Shown: one piece after another, positions 35,821 to 37,704 of the stretch
How the letters are laid out: the number at the start of each line of letters is the position of its first letter
Numbering within the stretch: the stretch's first letter is position 1
From: CAYTED01 sp964404075
Lineage (GTDB): Bacteria; Patescibacteriota; Minisyncoccia; Moranbacterales; UBA1568
Assembly (NCBI GenBank): GCA_964404075.1
Contig: CAYOIM010000003.1
Location: 1-37,704, forward strand
Reading direction: 5' to 3'
DNA length: 37,704 nt
The notes under the pieces: generated by a model
Database searches by the model: none
Told to the model about the DNA's origin: nothing
Seen by the model: only the letters and a program-made list of their open reading frames with translations
Program-made: the position numbers and the translations under genes

Positions 35821-37704
35821 ATGGAAAAGCTCCTCCGCCATCTCTCGACCATCATGCTCGTCTTCCTCATCGTCGTCGGCATCGTGATTCTCTATCAATC
35901 GCCCGAGAAAAAGCCTGCGGAAATCTCCCTGAGTGAACTCGTCACTCAGATCAACAATGGCGAGATCAAGCAAATCGGCGTGAAGCAAAACGAGCTCTCT
36001 ATCGAAAAAAATGATGGCACCGCCGAAAAAGCGATGAAAGAAGGCGAGTCCTCACTCTCCGAAACCCTCCGAAATTATGGAGTAAACAGCGACAGGCTCG
36101 GAAGCGTCTCCATCAGCATCGAAAAAGAATCCGGGGCGAGCTATTGGATTGCGGCCATACTCCCTATCCTCATCCCATTTCTCCTCATCGCGGGCTTCAT
36201 CTGGTTCATGATGCGTCAGGCGCAGAGAGGCAATGCTCAGGCGCTTTCTTTCGGAACTTCCCGCGCCCGCATGCTCGATCCCAAGGACAAACGAAAGCGC
36301 GTCACCTTCAAAGATATCGCGGGAGCCAAAGAATCCAAAGAAGAGCTCTCTGAAATCGTCGATTTCCTCAAGGAACCGAAGAAATTTCTCGATATGGGTG
36401 CCAAGATTCCCCGCGGAGTGCTCCTCCTCGGCCCCCCCGGTACGGGCAAAACCCTCATGGCGAAAGCCGTCGCCGGTGAAGCGGGGGTTCCTTTCTTCAA
36501 CATCAGCGGATCAGAATTCGTGGAGATGTTCGTCGGCGTCGGGGCGAGTCGCGTTCGCGATCTCTTCAAGCAAGCGAAGAAAAACGCCCCCTCTATCGTC
36601 TTCATCGACGAAATCGATGCGGTCGGTCGTCATCGCGGCGCCGGTCTCGGCGGCGGTCACGACGAACGGGAACAGACACTCAATCAGATACTCGTTGAGA
36701 TGGACGGCTTCGAGACGGATTCCAGCGTCATCGTCATCGCTTCGACCAACCGTCCCGATGTCCTCGACCCGGCACTGCTCCGTCCCGGTCGATTCGACCG
36801 TCGCGTGACCATGGACCTCCCCGACATCAATGAACGAGAGGCGATTCTCCGAATCCATTCCAAGGGCAAGCCCCTCGCAAAGAATATCAATCTGCGCCGC
36901 GTGGCAGAACGGACGCCCGGATTCTCCGGGGCCGACCTCGCGAATCTCACCAATGAGGCGGCCATCCTCGCGACCCGGCGAGATAAGAAGATCATCGATC
37001 TTTCCGAGCTGACGGAGTCCATCGAGAAGGTCATCCTCGGACCCGAACGGCGTAGCCGCATCGTGAACGATGCCGAAAAGAAAGTCATCGCCTATCACGA
37101 AGCCGGTCACGCGCTCATCGCCTCATCCCTTCCGAATGCCGATCCGGTACAAAAAGTTTCCATCATCTCCCGCGGTCACGCCGGAGGATATACCCTCGCC
37201 GTCCCGACCGAAGACAAGATGCTCCAGAGCACCGCCTATTTCTACGACGAACTCGCGACCCTCCTCGGCGGGTATGCGAGCGAGAAACTCGTCTTCAACG
37301 ATACCACGACCGGACCATCCAATGATCTCGAACGGGCGACCAATATGGCGAGAGGCATGGTAACCCGCTATGGCATGAGCCGACTCGGCGCCCGTACTTT
37401 CGGTCACAAGCAGGAACTCGTCTTCATCGGCAAGGAAATGCATGAGGAACGGAATTACTCCGAGAAGACCGCAGAAAATATCGATACCGAAGTATCGAGA
37501 CTCGTCGAAGAGGCATTCCAGAAGGCGACGAGCATTCTCACCGAAAAGAAAGCGATACTCGATCGCATCGCAAACGCCCTCCTCGAACGGGAGACCCTGG
37601 AAAAGGAATCATACGATGCGCTCATCCGAGGCGAGACACTCCCCCCATTCGCCCCCGTTGAAATTCCTGATGCTTCCGAAGAAACAGCTCCGCTCCCTGA
37701 TGCC
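35821..37704 (+). CDS. ftsH: ATP-dependent zinc metalloprotease FtsH (3' end outside window)
   Basis: 628 codons are visible and the frame is open at the window edge. This is a membrane protease that degrades misfolded and regulatory proteins. Two membrane spans (about 10-25 and 108-130) flank a small external domain. The AAA+ module has Walker A GPPGTGKT (204-211), Walker B IVFIDEID and the second region of homology around STNRPDVLDPALLRPGRFDR. The zinc site is HEAGH (426-430) with a third ligand D502 in SNDLERAT. All catalytic parts are present, and little more than the C-terminal tail can be missing. No Shine-Dalgarno precedes the ATG; a long hairpin lies just upstream and may control expression. 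Confidence 0.97.
   Translation, partial: MEKLLRHLSTIMLVFLIVVGIVILYQSPEKKPAEISLSELVTQINNGEIKQIGVKQNELSIEKNDGTAEKAMKEGESSLSETLRNYGVNSDRLGSVSISIEKESGASYWIAAILPILIPFLLIAGFIWFMMRQAQRGNAQALSFGTSRARMLDPKDKRKRVTFKDIAGAKESKEELSEIVDFLKEPKKFLDMGAKIPRGVLLLGPPGTGKTLMAKAVAGEAGVPFFNISGSEFVEMFVGVGASRVRDLFKQAKKNAPSIVFIDEIDAVGRHRGAGLGGGHDEREQTLNQILVEMDGFETDSSVIVIASTNRPDVLDPALLRPGRFDRRVTMDLPDINEREAILRIHSKGKPLAKNINLRRVAERTPGFSGADLANLTNEAAILATRRDKKIIDLSELTESIEKVILGPERRSRIVNDAEKKVIAYHEAGHALIASSLPNADPVQKVSIISRGHAGGYTLAVPTEDKMLQSTAYFYDELATLLGGYASEKLVFNDTTTGPSNDLERATNMARGMVTRYGMSRLGARTFGHKQELVFIGKEMHEERNYSEKTAENIDTEVSRLVEEAFQKATSILTEKKAILDRIANALLERETLEKESYDALIRGETLPPFAPVEIPDASEETAPLPDA

Overview
The window is a compact, gene-dense bacterial stretch with standard-code stops (TGA is used as a stop). 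It most resembles a Candidate Phyla Radiation (Patescibacteria, Parcubacteria-like) genome. The evidence is a minimal housekeeping gene set, a lysine-rich extension on the primary sigma factor, a guanylate kinase with an altered P-loop, a group I intron in a tRNA, and remnants of a Cas12a CRISPR locus. The lineage call is inference; nothing here fixes the phylum.

Layout. 1-5.2 kb: intron-containing tRNA-Asn(GUU), endonuclease III, a Nudix hydrolase and the dnaG-rpoD pair, all on the minus strand. 5.2-9.2 kb: a patch of acquired character. It holds guaA bracketed by two related hairpin repeats, an IS110-type element with a frameshifted transposase and a candidate bridge RNA, and an IS200-type element with a sequestered ribosome-binding site. 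9.2-13.8 kb: PcrA/UvrD helicase, a small orphan gene and a UbiA-like protein with a large extra membrane domain. 13.8-18.5 kb: a minus-strand run dksA-like, lspA, comM, DUF348/G5/RlpA-like wall protein and rsmA, with yraN upstream. 18.6-19.2 kb: about 550 nt without a protein gene but with a near-consensus promoter, many hairpins and a terminator, probably an unrecognised structured RNA. 19.3-22.9 kb: a membrane-anchored hypothetical and pnp.

22.9-27.9 kb is an accessory island between pnp and rpsO, two genes that are adjacent in many bacteria. It contains two tandem paralogous regulator-like genes with a duplicated 40-bp promoter/leader, a NYN-domain protein, an AAA ATPase lying between two 36-nt Cas12a-type CRISPR repeats, and a 95-codon 5' stub of cas12a fused directly to one of those repeats. 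28-37.7 kb returns to core functions: rpsO, an orphan gene, gyrA, a small membrane protein, a metallo-beta-lactamase-fold protein, rpsA (ribosomal protein S1), gmk, tilS and the start of ftsH, which runs off the end of the window.

The genes mainly serve DNA replication, repair and topology (dnaG, gyrA, pcrA, nth), transcription (rpoD, dksA-like), translation and RNA processing (rpsO, rpsA, tilS, rsmA, pnp) and GMP/GDP supply (guaA, gmk). Non-coding structure is rich. A 41-nt palindromic repeat family occurs three times plus a half copy, a second hairpin repeat occurs twice with a compensatory base pair, and there are several operator-like palindromes. All assignments were made by reading sequence and motifs; no database search was run.
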